From NCBI RefSeq assembly GCF_904849725.1, contig NC_058522.1, forward strand, positions 457,996,844-458,060,843: 64,000 nucleotides of DNA. Reading direction: 5' to 3'. The notes beneath the pieces were generated by a model that did not search any database, was not told the DNA's origin, and worked only from the letters and a program-made list of their open reading frames with translations. The stretch comes from Hordeum vulgare subsp. vulgare (Eukaryota > Streptophyta > Magnoliopsida > Poales > Poaceae). The position numbers and the translations under genes were made by a program. This document shows positions 34,314 to 44,508 of this stretch, in pieces (position 1 is the stretch's first letter; each line of letters starts with the position of its first letter).

Positions 34314-34577
34314 TGTGATAGTATGGCTTATTAGGGATGATAGACTACTCATATCAATAAGGAATTCCTTCTTTTTCGGGAGCCCATTCGAACAAAACTC
34401 CTAGGTTAAGCGTGCTCAGCTTGGAGTAGTTCTAGGATGGGTGATCGATCGGGAAGTTGATCCCGGGTGCGCATGAGTGAGGACAAAGTGCGCATAAAAG
34501 ACTAGTATTGATATGTGAGGCTAGTCTAGGTCCTGCCAGGAGTAACGACCGCCGGCATGTGTGTCTGGGCTGTTACA
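34314..34577 (+). repeat. Cassandra 3' LTR (264 bp)
   Basis: It runs TGTGATAG to GTTACA and is colinear with the reconstructed 5' LTR. AAGGT follows directly. Confidence 0.93.
34377..34456 (+). ncRNA. 5S rRNA-like block in Cassandra 3' LTR
   Basis: It has the same 80-bp layout as the 5' copy. It reads TCTAGGATGGGTGATC, so box C has GTGATC where 5S and the 5' LTR have GTGACC, while the intermediate element (CTAGGATGGG) is closer to true 5S than in the 5' LTR. Confidence 0.88.
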
Positions 34578-34582
34578 AAGGT

Positions 34583-35924
34583 GCTCATGTCAAAGAGCAC
34601 CGGAACAAAGCATTAACAATCAATGGATACATGGAATCCTAAAATTATAGTCTATCCCCTTTGGTGTCCCAAGTTGTCGCCATTTTGATCGCCAGTTCCG
34701 GACTATAATATGTGATACTACTCATAGATAGGATCAAGAACACAAATATATTCATGAAAACATAAGGTATTTAGAACTGAAATCATGGCACTCGGGTTCA
34801 AAGTGACAAGCATTAAGAGTAACAAGTAGTAGCAAAGACGATAAACACCATAGTAGATAATAGGCAACATGCCCCCAACAATCTGACAAACTATTACATG
34901 ATCTAACTCATCCAATCCCTACCATCCCCTTCACCTACAGAAGTGAATTACTCACACGTGAAAGGGGAAGCCATGGAAGGATGATGGAGTGGTGATGGTG
35001 ATGATGATGGCGATGATTTCCCCTCTCCGGAGAAGAAGGAAGCCTCCACATTAGCTCTCCCGGAGAAGAACCGAGGGTGGCGGCGGCTCCGCGTCGAGAA
35101 CTTGCAAAACGACTTGTGTTCTGGGATTTCTCCGTCACGAGTAAAAATAGGAGCCAAGGTAGGGCACCAGAGGAGGTGGGTCCCACCCAGGCGGCCTCCC
35201 TGCGCGGCCAGGGGGCAGGCCGCGCCACCAGGTCGCCGGGAGGCCTGGTGGACCCCCTCTGGCCCATCTTCTAGTCTAGGGTTCCTCCCGGTGCGTGTAT
35301 TTTCTCTATTTTTACCAACAATCTGACAAACTATTACATGATCTAACTCATCCAATCCCTACCATCCCCTTCACCTACAGAAGTGAATTACTCACACGTG
35401 AAAGGGGAAGCCATGGAAGGATGATGGAGTGGTGATGGTGATGATGATGGCGATGATTTCCCCTCTCCGGAGAAGAAGGAAGCCTCCACATTAGCTCTCC
35501 CGGAGAAGAACCGAGGGTGGCGGCGGCTCCGCGTCGAGAACTTGCAAAACGACTTGTGTTCTGGGATTTCTCCGTCACGAGTAAAAATAGGAGCCAAGGT
35601 AGGGCACCAGAGGAGGTGGGTCCCACCCAGGCGGCCTCCCTGCGCGGCCAGGGGGCAGGCCGCGCCACCAGGTCGCCGGGAGGCCTGGTGGACCCCCTCT
35701 GGCCCATCTTCTAGTCTAGGGTTCCTCCCGGTGCGTGTATTTTCTCTATTTTTATTGGAATTTTCTGGGACGCCTAAAAATCCATTTTCCTGCACACAAG
35801 AAAACCATACAAGTAGTTGTGCTGAAAACAACGTCAGTCCGAGTTAGTTTCATTCAAATCATGCAAGAATAAGGCCAAAACAATAGCAAAAGTGTTTGGA
35901 GAAGTCGATACATTTGAGACGTAT
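34583..35924 (-). repeat. 5' LTR of element B, part 2
   Basis: It continues part 1 after the Cassandra insertion and includes the 440-bp tandem duplication. It ends GAGACGTAT; the terminal CA present in the 3' LTR is missing. Confidence 0.9.
34875..35754. repeat. Exact 440-bp tandem duplication in B 5' LTR
   Basis: 34875-35314 is repeated directly at 35315-35754. All lines compared are identical, and frames inside both copies translate identically (34935-35267 and 35375-35707). The single-copy state is seen in the 3' LTR near 10425-10855. The breakpoints share at most one or two bases. Confidence 0.92.
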
Positions 35925-35930
35925 GAGAGC

Positions 35931-36276
35931 CCTGCCTGGGGGCCACAAGCTTGCAGGGCGCGACCAGGGGGTAGGCCGCGTCCCCGTGGCTCGTGAGCTC
36001 CTGGTAGGTCCCCTCCGGTATTTCTTTCGCCCATTATTTTTTATTTATTCCAAAACAATTCTCCGTAACTTTTCAAGACTTTTGGAGCTGTGTAGAACAT
36101 GTCTCTAAGATTTGCTCATTTTCTAGTCCAGAGTTCGAGTTGGAGGCATTCTCCCTCTTCATGTAAATCTTGTAAAATAAGAGAGAAAAGGAATAAGTAT
36201 TGTACCATAATGTCTATTAACAGCCCATAATGCAATAAATATAGATATGAAAACATAATGAAAAATGGACGTATCA
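35931..36276 (-). repeat. 5' LTR of element A, part 2
   Basis: It follows the right target duplicate of element B and ends GGACGTATCA, the sense start of the LTR. The last 130 bp match the truncated LTR at 250-379. Confidence 0.85.
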
Positions 36277-36406
36277 AGTGCCAAACTCATAACTTACACA
36301 CTCACCTCCACGATCACATCGTAGAAACTTGATCTTCTTGTTATGATGACTATCAACTTCACTCTGGAATTTGCTTGAACTTTTCAACCGTTTTCAGACT
36401 TGTAGT
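36277..36406 (-). pseudogene. pol: Copia integrase fragment
   Basis: On the minus strand this reads, with stops, EKFKQIPE then SEVDSHHNKKIKFLRCDRGG, the conserved block just before the second catalytic aspartate region of Copia integrase. It continues the Copia sequence at 37913 across the solo LTR 36407-37912, and is cut at 36276 by element A. Confidence 0.75.
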
Positions 36407-37912
36407 TGCTACCTCTTGAGCTTGCGTTGGTTTTTCCCTTGAAGAGGAAAGGGTGATGCAGCAAAGTAGCGATAAGTATTTCCCTCAGTTTGAGAACCAA
36501 GGTATCAATCCAGTAGGAGTATCAAGATGAGGCACCAATGCACCTGCGGAAAAACAAACAAACTTGCACCCAACGCGAAAAAGGGGTTGTCAATCCCTTC
36601 ACGATTATTTGCAAGGTGAGAACTGAAGGTGAAAAGTGCAACAAAGTAATTTTGTAGATCTGAATATAGGATGTGAAGTAGACCCGGGGGCCATAGTGTT
36701 CACTAGAGGCTTCTCTCATGATAGCAAGTATTACGGTGGGTGAACGAATTACTGTCGAGCAATTGATAGAATCACGCAAAGTCATGATGATATCTAAGGC
36801 AATGATCATACATATATGCATCACGTCCGAGACAAGTAGACCGATACTTTATGCATCTACTAGTATTACTCCACACATCGACCGCTATCCAGCATGCATC
36901 TAGTGTATTGAGTTCATAACAAACAGAGTAATGCCTTAAGCAAGATGACATGATGTAGAGGGATAAATTCATGCAATATGATAAAAACCCCATCTTTTTA
37001 CTCTTGATGGAAACAACATGATGCGTGCCTCACTACCCTTTCTGTCGCTGGGTGAGGACACCGCACGGTATAAACCCAAAACCAAGCACTTCTCCTATTG
37101 CAAGAATTATAGGCCAAGTTGGACAAACGAAACCCATAACTCGAAGAGAATTACAAGGATACGAAATCATGCATATAAGAGATAAGAGGAGACTCAAATA
37201 ATATTCATAGATAATCTGATCATAAATCCACAATTCATCGGATCTCGACAAACACACCGCAAAAGAAAGTTACATAGGATAGATCTCCATGAAGATCATG
37301 GAGAACTTTGTATTGAAGATCCAAGAGAGGGAAGAAGCCATCTAGCTACTAGCTATGGACCCGAAGGTCTGTGGTGAACTACTCACGCATCATCGGGGAG
37401 GAAATGGTGTTGATGAAGAAGCCCTTCGTGTCTGAATCCCCCTCCGGCAGGGCACCAGAACGGTCCCCAGATGGGATCTTGAGGAGACAGAAGCTTGTGG
37501 CGGCGGAAAAGTATTTTCGTGGCTCTCTTCTTTGGTTTCGGGATTTTAGAGAATTTATAGGCTACAGAGGTAGGGCAAAGGCGCCACATGGGGCCCACAA
37601 GCCTGCCAGGCGCGACCACCACCTAGGCCGCGGTTAGGGGGCTTGTGACCTCCAACAAGGTCTCCTCCCTTGGTTCTCTAGTCCCGTGTGTATCTTCTGT
37701 TATGGAAAAAATCATCCCGCATGTTTTATTCCGTTTGGACTCCGTTTAATATTCTTCTCTGAAAAAGGTCAAAAACACGGAAAAAACTGACACTTGGCAC
37801 TGAGTTAATAGGTTAGTCCCAAAAAGAGCATATTTATGCATATAAAATATCCAAAGTTGACATGATAATAGCATGGAACCATAAAACATATAGATATGTT
37901 GGAGACGTATCA
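36407..37912 (-). mobile_element. Solo LTR S2 in Copia, same family as element E
   Basis: In sense it starts TGATACGTCTCC and ends CTCAAGAGGTAGCA (1506 bp), the same ends as the LTR of element E but in opposite orientation. The Copia reading on either side (..GRYEDIYLK and KSENG..KFKQIP) is interrupted at this point. The expected 5-bp repeat is not clear (GTAGT left, CTAAT right), so it has mutated or the flanks were rearranged. A TATA-like TATAAATT lies at 37552-37559 (minus). Frames 36522-36824 and 37371-37637 lie inside it and are not genes. Confidence 0.8.
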
Positions 37913-40019
37913 CTAATTCTTTAAGTAAATATCCTCATATCTACTCAAATCATTAGTGAAAATTAGAAAACAATGATATCCACTGCGTGATGTATCACAT
38001 TATTGGACTGCATACATCAACATGTATTACTTCCAATAAATCACTTTCCCGTTCCATCTTAGTGGAAAAAACGAGGCTTTCAGTCATCTTGCCCGTGAGG
38101 CATGGTTCGGATGTCTCAAGCGATTCAAAAATCGAGTAAGTCCAAAGATCCATCAGTATGGAGTTTCTGCATGCGTTTTACATCAATAGGCATGGTCCGC
38201 ATGTATCACGTGATTCAAAATCAAGCGAGTCCAAAGATCCATCAGCAGAGAACTTCTTCATGCGCTTTACACCAGCACGAACTTTTAGCGGCAGTGCCAC
38301 AAGCATGTGGTACTTATCATTATCATCTTTACATTTGGCATCAATATTATGAACATGTTTTCATTAGGACCGAGATTCAATAAACCATTCAAATTAGGTG
38401 CATGACCATTGAAGGTATTATTCATGTAAACAGAATAACCTTTATTCTCTGACTTAAATGAGTTACCATATTGCAATAAACATGATGTAATCACGTTCAT
38501 GCTCAACGCGGACAACAAATAACATTTATTCAGGTTCAACACTAATCCCAATGGTAGAGGGAGCGCGTGATGTTGATCATATCAACCTTGGAATCACTTC
38601 CAACACACATCGTCACCTCGCTCTTAGCTAGTATACGTTCATTCTATAGCTTTTATTTCGAGTTACTAACACTTAGCAACCGAACCGGTATCTAATACCC
38701 AAGTGCTACTAGGAGTACTAGTAAGGTACACATCAATAACACATATATCAAATATATTACTATCGACGTTGCAAGCCTTCTTATCTACCAAGTATCTCGG
38801 GTAGTTCCGCATGAGTGACCATCCCCTTCATAATAGAAGCACTAAGTCTCGGGTTTGGGTTCAACCTTGGGTTTCTTCACTAGAGGAGTAACTCATTTGC
38901 TATTCATGAAGTATCCCATCTTACCGTTGCCCTTCTCGAAACCAGTGGTTTTACTAACAATCAACAATTCATGCTCCCACTTGACTTCTACTTTCGCGGT
39001 GTCAAACATCGCGAATAACTCACAGATCATCATATTCAGCCCCAATATGCTATAGTTCATCACGAAGCTCCAATAGCTTGGTGGCAGTGACTTTGGAGAA
39101 CCATCACTATCTCATCTGGAAGATTAACTCCCACTCGATTCAAGCGATTGTAGCACTCAGACAATTTGAGTACATGCTCAATGATTGAGCTATTCTCGTT
39201 CATCTTGTAGGCAAATAACTTGTCAAAGGTCTCATACCTCTCAACACGGGCACGAGCCTGAAATCCCAATTTCAGCTCTTGGAACATCTCATATGTTCCG
39301 TGACATTCAAAAGGCTGGGGTGCCTCAATTCTGTGTTGTTTAAGCATTACCCACTGAACTATAACGTAGTCATGAAAACGTGTCTGTCAGATGTTCGCAA
39401 CATCCACAGTTGACGCTTGGGGTAGCACACCGAGTAGTGCATCAAAGACATAAGCCTTCTGTGCAGCACTGAGGACAATCCTCAGTTTAAGACTCAGTCC
39501 ACATAATTGCTACTATGATCTTTCAACTTAGTTTCTCTAGGAACATATTAAAACCAGGGAGCTACATCGCAAGCTAGTAATCTACAACATGCTATTATAA
39601 AGAAAACTTAGACTATGTTCATGATAATTAGTTCAATTAATCATATTACTTAAGAACTCCCACTCAAATTGACATCCCTCTAGTCATTCGAGTGACACAT
39701 GATCCAAATTCACTAACTCAAGTCCGATCATCACGTGAGTTGAGTTAGCTTCAATGGTGAACATGTCTATGTTGATCATATCTACTATATGACTCATTTT
39801 CGACCTTTCGGTCTCTTGTGTTCCGAGGCCATGTTTGTACATGATAGGCTCGTCAAGTTTAACCCGAGTGTTCTGCGTGTGCAACTCTTTTGCACCCGTT
39901 GTATGTGAACGTAGAGTCTATCAAACCCGATCATCACGTGGTGTCTCGAAATGACAAATTGTCGCAACGATGCACACTCGAGGAGAACACATATTTATCT
40001 TCAAATTTTAGTGAGGGAT
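37913..40019 (-). pseudogene. gag-pol: Copia gag-protease-preintegrase region, BARE/Angela-like
   Basis: Reading leftward from 40019: an untranslated leader, then gag with MLKQHRIEAPQPFECHGTYE (39347-39060), a degenerate CCHC-like region near 38830-38880, a Copia protease block WVLDTGSVAKC (about 38670-38705), and the pre-integrase region GLVLNLNKCYLLSALSMN with LWHCR (38551-38285). The order gag, protease, integrase before RT and the WVLDTGS motif identify Ty1/Copia. It resembles the BARE/Angela/WIS group from memory. Many stops and frameshifts make it inactive. Part of the pre-integrase coding sequence is duplicated in tandem at about 38100-38277. Confidence 0.8.
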
Positions 40020-41371
40020 TGATACGTCTCTAACATATCTATAATTTTTTATTGTTGCATGCTATTATATTATATGTTTTGGATGTTTTATATGCATTTA
40101 TATATTATTTTATATTATTTTTGGGACTAACCTATTAATCTAGAGCCTAGTATCAGTTTCTGTTTTTCCATGTTTTTGAATATTGCAGATAAGGAATATT
40201 AAATGGAGTCCAAACGGAATAAAATCTCCGGAAAGATATTTCTTGGGCCAGAAGGCACGCACCAGACTTGGAGTAGGGGGCAAGGCAGTCGTCGGGAGGC
40301 CACAAGCCTGCAGGGCGCGCCCTCGCCGTGGTCGCGCCCCCTAGCTTGTGGGCCCCTTGCAGGTCTCCTCACCCTAATTCTTGGCCTATAAACTCCCAAA
40401 TATTCTAGAAACGCCAAAAAGAGCCACGAAAATACTTTTACGCCATCGGGCGCCTCTGTTCCCGAGAGATCCAATCTAGGAGCCTTTTTCGGTAATCTGC
40501 TAGAGAGGGAATTGATCACGGAGGGCATCTCATCCACTCCATTGCCCCTCCGATGATGTGTGAGTAGTTCACCACAGCCCTACGGGTCCATAGCTAGTAG
40601 CTAGATGGCTTCTTCTCTCTCTCTTTTATCTTCAATACCATGTTCTTCATGATCTTCATGGATATCTATCCGATGTAATTCTCTTTTGTGGTGTGTTTGT
40701 CAAGATCTGATGAATTGTGAGCTTATGTTCAGATTATCAATGAATATTATTTGAGTCTCTTCTGAATTCTTATATGCATGATTTCATATCTCTGTCAGTC
40801 TCTTCGAATTATTTGTTTGGTTTGACCAACTAGCTTGGGAATTCTTGCAATGGGAGAAGTGCTTAGTTTTGGGTTCAATCTTGCGGTGTCCTCACCGAGT
40901 GACAGTAGGGGTAGCGAGGCACGTATTGTATGGTTGCCATCAAGGGTAAAAAGATGGGGTTTTGATCATATTGCTTGAGTTTATCCCTTTACGGCATGGC
41001 ATCTTACTTAATGTGTTACTATGTTCTTCTTGAACTTAATACTCTAGATGAAGGCAATAGTCGGTCGATGTGTGGAGTAATAGAAGTAGATGCAGAATCA
41101 TTTCGGTCTACTTGATACGGACATGATGCCTATATGCATAATCATTACCTTGGATATCTTCATAATTATTTTCTTTACTATCAATTGCTCGATAGTAATT
41201 TGTTCACCCACCGTATTATTTTGCTTCATGAGAGAAGTCTCTAGTGAAACCTATGGCCCCTGGGTCTATTTTCCGTATCATATTTTCAGATCTATAAACC
41301 AAAAATAACAAAACTACCTTGCTGCAATTTATTTACTTTAGTTTTACTTTCAAAGCTATCAATATTTTATA
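40020..41371 (+). repeat. 5' LTR of element E, part 1
   Basis: It starts TGATACGTCTCTAACATATC. The GC-rich segment (40260-40370) is followed by a TATA box TATAAAC at 40387-40393. It matches the solo LTR at 36407-37912 in reverse orientation. It stops at TATTTTATA, the MULE target site. Confidence 0.88.
40387..40393 (+). promoter_or_regulatory. TATA box in LTR of element E
   Basis: TATAAAC in CTTGGCCTATAAACTCCC, downstream of the GC-rich block and matching TATAAATT in the inverted solo LTR. Confidence 0.6.
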
Positions 41372-41541
41372 GGGTTTTTTATTTATGTGCCCCTGGTTCG
41401 TTAGCTCTACTCATTCATCCCCACGCTCTTAAATTTTGCTCACTTTTCCCCACTCCTTTGCCCGAAACCCTCAGAACTGGACACAGCGGACGTTGCCGTC
41501 GGGTCAATGCTTTGACCGTTAACTCTGACGACTGGGCCACG
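41372..41541 (+). repeat. Left terminal inverted repeat of MULE
   Basis: Its reverse complement matches 63278-63445 with scattered differences, from the terminal GGG to the GGGCCAC near 41536. Confidence 0.85.
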
Positions 41542-41643
41542 CTGGACTGTGTCGCCCGTTGGACATGACAATTGGGGCCACATCGAACGATACCGCTATT
41601 CGCTCGTTGGGCCGTGGTTAGATTGTTGGGCCGTGCGCGCGCC

Positions 41644-41748
41644 GTAACGACATGAGCCTGCTATGCATGCACGTAGCTAGCCTGCCTCCACACGCTGATG
41701 CCCGCCTCCACGATGCGCTGACCTCCCCTCTTTCTGCACACGAGCCGC
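41644..41748. repeat. Subterminal repeat unit 1 of MULE, left piece
   Basis: GTAACGACATGAGCCTGCTATG to CACGAGCCGC repeats at about 49077-49186. Unit 1 was interrupted by element D and continues at 48999 with CACGTACGCTGACC, as in the uninterrupted unit 2. Confidence 0.85.
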
Positions 41749-43234
41749 TGATACGTCTCTGTCGTATCTATAATTTTTGATTGTTTCATGCCAATATTCT
41801 ACAACTTTCATATACTTTTGGCAACTTTTTATACTATTTTTGGGACTAACATCTTGATCCAGTGCCCAGTGCCAGTTCCTGTTTGTTGCATGTTTTTTGT
41901 TTTGCAGAATATCCATACCAAACAAAGTCGAAACGTAATAAAAACTTACGGGGATTTTTTTGGGAATATTTATGATTTTTGGGCAGAAGAATCAACGCGA
42001 GGCGATGCACGGAGTGCTCACAAGCCCTGTTGCCGTGGCCAAGGGGTGGGCCCGCGGCAGGCAGGCTTGTGGCCACTCCTTAAGGCGGTTGGAGCCCTTC
42101 TTACGCTGCAAGAAATATAATATCTGGAAGAAAATCGTGTTAAAATTTTAGCCCAATCGTAGTTACGGATCTCCGGAAATTTAAGAAACGGTGAAACGCA
42201 GAATCTGGGAGCGCAGAAACAGAAGGACACAGAGAGAGAGATCCAATCTCGGAGGGGCTCTCGCCCCTCCGCCGTCATGGAGACCATGGATCAGAGGGGA
42301 AACCCTTCTCCCATCTAGGGAGGAGGTCAAGGAACATCTACACCAACACCTCCGTCATCTTCACCAACATCTCCGTCATCTTCACCAACATCTCCATCAT
42401 CATTCCCCATCTATATTCAGCGGTTCACTCTCCCGCAACCCGCTGTACCCTCTACTAGAACATGGTGCTTTATGCTACATATTATTATCCAATGATGTGT
42501 TGCTATCCTATGATATCTAAGTAGATTATCGTTGTCCTATCGGTGATTAATGAATTGCTATGATTGGTTTAATTTGCTTGTGGTTATGTTGATGTCCTTT
42601 GGTGCCCATCATATGATCGCGCGCGTGGATCACACCGTAGGGTTAGTTGTATGTTGATAGGACTTGATAGGACTATGTATTGGCAGGCTAGAGTGACAGA
42701 AGCTTCAAACCTAGCATAGTAATTGATGCTTATGGGATTGAAGGGGGACCAATATATCTTATTGCTATGGTTGGGTTTTACCTTAATGAACGTTAGTAGT
42801 TGCGGATGCTTGCTAATAGTTCCAATCATAAGTGCATAGAATTCCAAGTAAGGGATGACATGCTAGCAGAGGCCTCTCCCACATGATACTTGCTATCGAT
42901 CTAGTAACGTAGTCAATTTCTTAGGGACAATTCTGCAACTCCTACCACCACTTTTCCACACTCGTTAGACACTCATAGTCGTTTCTTTATCTAACCAGCC
43001 CCTATTTTATTTACGTGTTCTTCACTTTCTTGCAAGCATATCCTTTCACTCCTACAAAGTACTTCTAGTTTCTTACTTATTCTAGGTAAAGCGAACGTAA
43101 AGTGTGCGTAGAGTTGTATCGGTGGTCGATATAACTTGAGGGAATATTTGTCCTACCTTTAGCTCCTCGTTGGGTTCGACACTCTTACTTATCGAGAAAG
43201 GCTACAATTGATCCCCTATACTTGTGGGTTATCA
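41749..43234 (+). repeat. 5' LTR of element D
   Basis: It matches the 3' LTR throughout. It has three copies of a 21-bp unit (CACCAACATCTCCGTCATCTT type) at 42341-42403 where the 3' LTR has two, and it lacks about 80 bp found in the 3' LTR at about 48044-48125. Frames inside it are not genes. Confidence 0.93.
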
Positions 43235-43245
43235 AGACCTTTTTC

Positions 43246-43263
43246 TGGCGCCGTTGCCGGGGA
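43246..43263 (+). other. PBS of element D, tRNA-Asp type
   Basis: TGGCGCCGTTGCCGGGGA, a perfect complement of the tRNA-Asp 3' end, 11 nt after the 5' LTR. Confidence 0.92.
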
Positions 43264-43357
43264 GCAATAGCGTGGGGTGAATATTCTCGTGTGTGCTTGT
43301 TTGCTTTATCACTAAGTAGATTTATTTTCTGTTCTAAGCTGTTCTTTATCTTTAGTT

Positions 43358-43768
43358 ATGGATATGGAACACGAAATACCAAAAAAATTAGGTGTACTTG
43401 CTACTCATGGAGATGGGGAACCTCCTAAAACCCTCGAGGCTCGTTATGTGGAAAATATTATGCACTTCTTTAATAATCCTGAGAAAGCCTCATTCAATTA
43501 TATAATGGGATACACGTTGGATCAACTTGAATACTTTAGGGATTATCGCTTGACTCAAAAAGGGAAACTTTTATGGGATCAAATCCATTTGTTGAAATGG
43601 TATGCTTGGGAACTATGCAAGAGATATGGTGTTACTTGTTGCTCTAGGATGAAGGCTCCACACCTTCCCTTTTCTTATGAATTTAATGATCATAGAACCT
43701 TGGCTTCTTATGCTAATGGTATATATGATTACTATGATGTGGATCAAATAGAAGAGTTTGTGCTTTGA
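43358..43768 (+). CDS. ORF1 of element D, unknown (gag-position)
   Basis: A 136-codon frame begins MDMEHEIPKKLGVLATHGDG about 95 bp after the PBS, where gag would start. It is charged, rich in Y, D and E, with no zinc knuckle, signal peptide or membrane segment. I recognise no domain. The first eight codons could equally start at the second methionine (MEHEIPKK). It ends in TGA, whose A is the first base of the ORF2 ATG (TGATG). It is open although the LTRs have diverged, which hints at constraint or recent activity. A gag-like role is inferred from position only. Confidence 0.6.
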   Translation: MDMEHEIPKKLGVLATHGDGEPPKTLEARYVENIMHFFNNPEKASFNYIMGYTLDQLEYFRDYRLTQKGKLLWDQIHLLKWYAWELCKRYGVTCCSRMKAPHLPFSYEFNDHRTLASYANGIYDYYDVDQIEEFVL

Positions 43769-44508
43769 TGGGTGCTTATGAAATTGAGGCTCTGTTTAAA
43801 AGGTGGGATGATAATGATGATGCTCCTTACCGATCTGAAAATTTGGCTATGCTTCGTTATTGTTATACTAATTATGAATATAATGCCCATATTGAACGAT
43901 TTAAGGAGAAATCTTATGTTGCCCAAGAAGAGACTATTATTTTGCAGGAAACTATGGAAGAAGAAAATGCTGAAATTGTGAGCTCATTAGATGAAAAAGA
44001 TGAAGAGGAGAGCGAAGAACAAAAGGAGGAAGAGTGGACTAGCTACCCGTGTCCACCTTCTAATGAGAGTAACTCTTCTACTCATACATTATTTAATTTC
44101 CCTTCGTTCTTACCGAAGGATGAATGCTATGATCCCTTGGATTCGTTTGAAATATCCCTTTTTGATGAACTTGATGCTTGCTATGCTTGTGGCCATGATG
44201 CCATTATGAATGATGCTTATGAAGATGAGCTAGCTATAGTTCCTTATGTTACACATGATGATTTTGATGAATATAATATGCATGTGCTTGCTGCTCCTAC
44301 TTGCAGTTATTATGAGAGAGGAACTACATCTCCACCTCTCTATGTTTCCAATACGATAAAATTGCAAGAAATTGCTTATGCTATGTATTGGCCTTTACTT
44401 GGTGTGCATGAATTGTTCTTTTATGACATGCCAATGCATAGGAAGAGAGTTATACTTCGTCATTGCTTGATATATGTTACCTTTTGCTCACTACTAAATT
44501 TCAAATAA
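43768..44508 (+). CDS. ORF2 of element D, acidic protein of unknown function
   Basis: A 246-codon frame starts at the ATG overlapping the stop of ORF1 and begins MGAYEIEALFKRWDDNDDAP. Residues about 55-90 are strongly acidic (EKDEEESEEQKEEEW). A cysteine-containing stretch DACYACGHDAIMNDAY lies near 150, and the last 60 residues are hydrophobic and aromatic. No catalytic motif of protease, RT or integrase is present. The one-base TGATG overlap would allow termination-reinitiation, or the two ORFs may once have been one frame. It may be an accessory structural protein; I cannot name a family. Confidence 0.55.
   Translation: MGAYEIEALFKRWDDNDDAPYRSENLAMLRYCYTNYEYNAHIERFKEKSYVAQEETIILQETMEEENAEIVSSLDEKDEEESEEQKEEEWTSYPCPPSNESNSSTHTLFNFPSFLPKDECYDPLDSFEISLFDELDACYACGHDAIMNDAYEDELAIVPYVTHDDFDEYNMHVLAAPTCSYYERGTTSPPLYVSNTIKLQEIAYAMYWPLLGVHELFFYDMPMHRKRVILRHCLIYVTFCSLLNFK

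Larger units (their letters stand above)
18043..34577 (+). mobile_element. Cassandra-like TRIM with 5S LTRs, TSD AAGGT
   Basis: This is a terminal-repeat retrotransposon in miniature. The 5' LTR is 18043-18055 plus 33866-34116 (264 bp once the nested LARD is removed), the internal part 34117-34313 (197 bp), and the 3' LTR 34314-34577 (264 bp). LTRs run TGTGATAG to GTTACA. The target duplication AAGGT is exact (18038-18042, 34578-34582). Both LTRs contain a 5S rRNA-like block, and the PBS is tRNA-iMet type. These features define the Cassandra family. It encodes nothing and needs proteins in trans. Confidence 0.93.
9642..35924 (-). mobile_element. Gypsy LTR retrotransposon B, gag-pro only
   Basis: Element B reads right to left: 5' LTR 17553-18042 plus 34583-35924, PBS 17524-17541, gag, protease, a long gap without RT or integrase, an extra ORF (12899-14016), PPT, and 3' LTR 9642-11033. 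The left LTR is 1392 bp. The right LTR is also 1392 bp after subtracting the Cassandra insertion and a 440-bp internal duplication. It sits in the 5' LTR of element A with TSD GAGGC on the left (9637-9641) and GAGAGC on the right (35925-35930, one extra base). Its right end lost the terminal CA. It must have relied on pol supplied by other elements. Confidence 0.88.
250..36276 (-). mobile_element. Gypsy LTR retrotransposon A (Athila-like, nested host)
   Basis: Element A reads right to left. Its 5' LTR is 8463-9641 plus 35931-36276 (split by element B), followed by the PBS, gag, protease, RT, RNase H, integrase, a coiled-coil ORF, the PPT, and a 3' LTR truncated to 250-379. The two LTRs match over the last 130 bp, ending GGACGTATCA. 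The tRNA-Asp primer site, the gag-to-integrase order and an extra ORF after integrase fit the Athila lineage of Gypsy elements. It is defective: the RT core is deleted, integrase carries a deletion and stops, and a solo LTR lies in pol. On the right it abuts Copia integrase sequence; on the left its flank is lost. Confidence 0.85.

Noticed and set aside
33917..34456. Possible genuine 5S rRNA genes
   Set aside because: Only about 80 bp resemble 5S and the blocks lie at equal positions in two LTRs of a TRIM with a PBS and target repeat, which is the Cassandra pattern.
36522..37637. ORFs of 61-100 codons
   Set aside because: All lie inside solo LTR S2 and have no motif.
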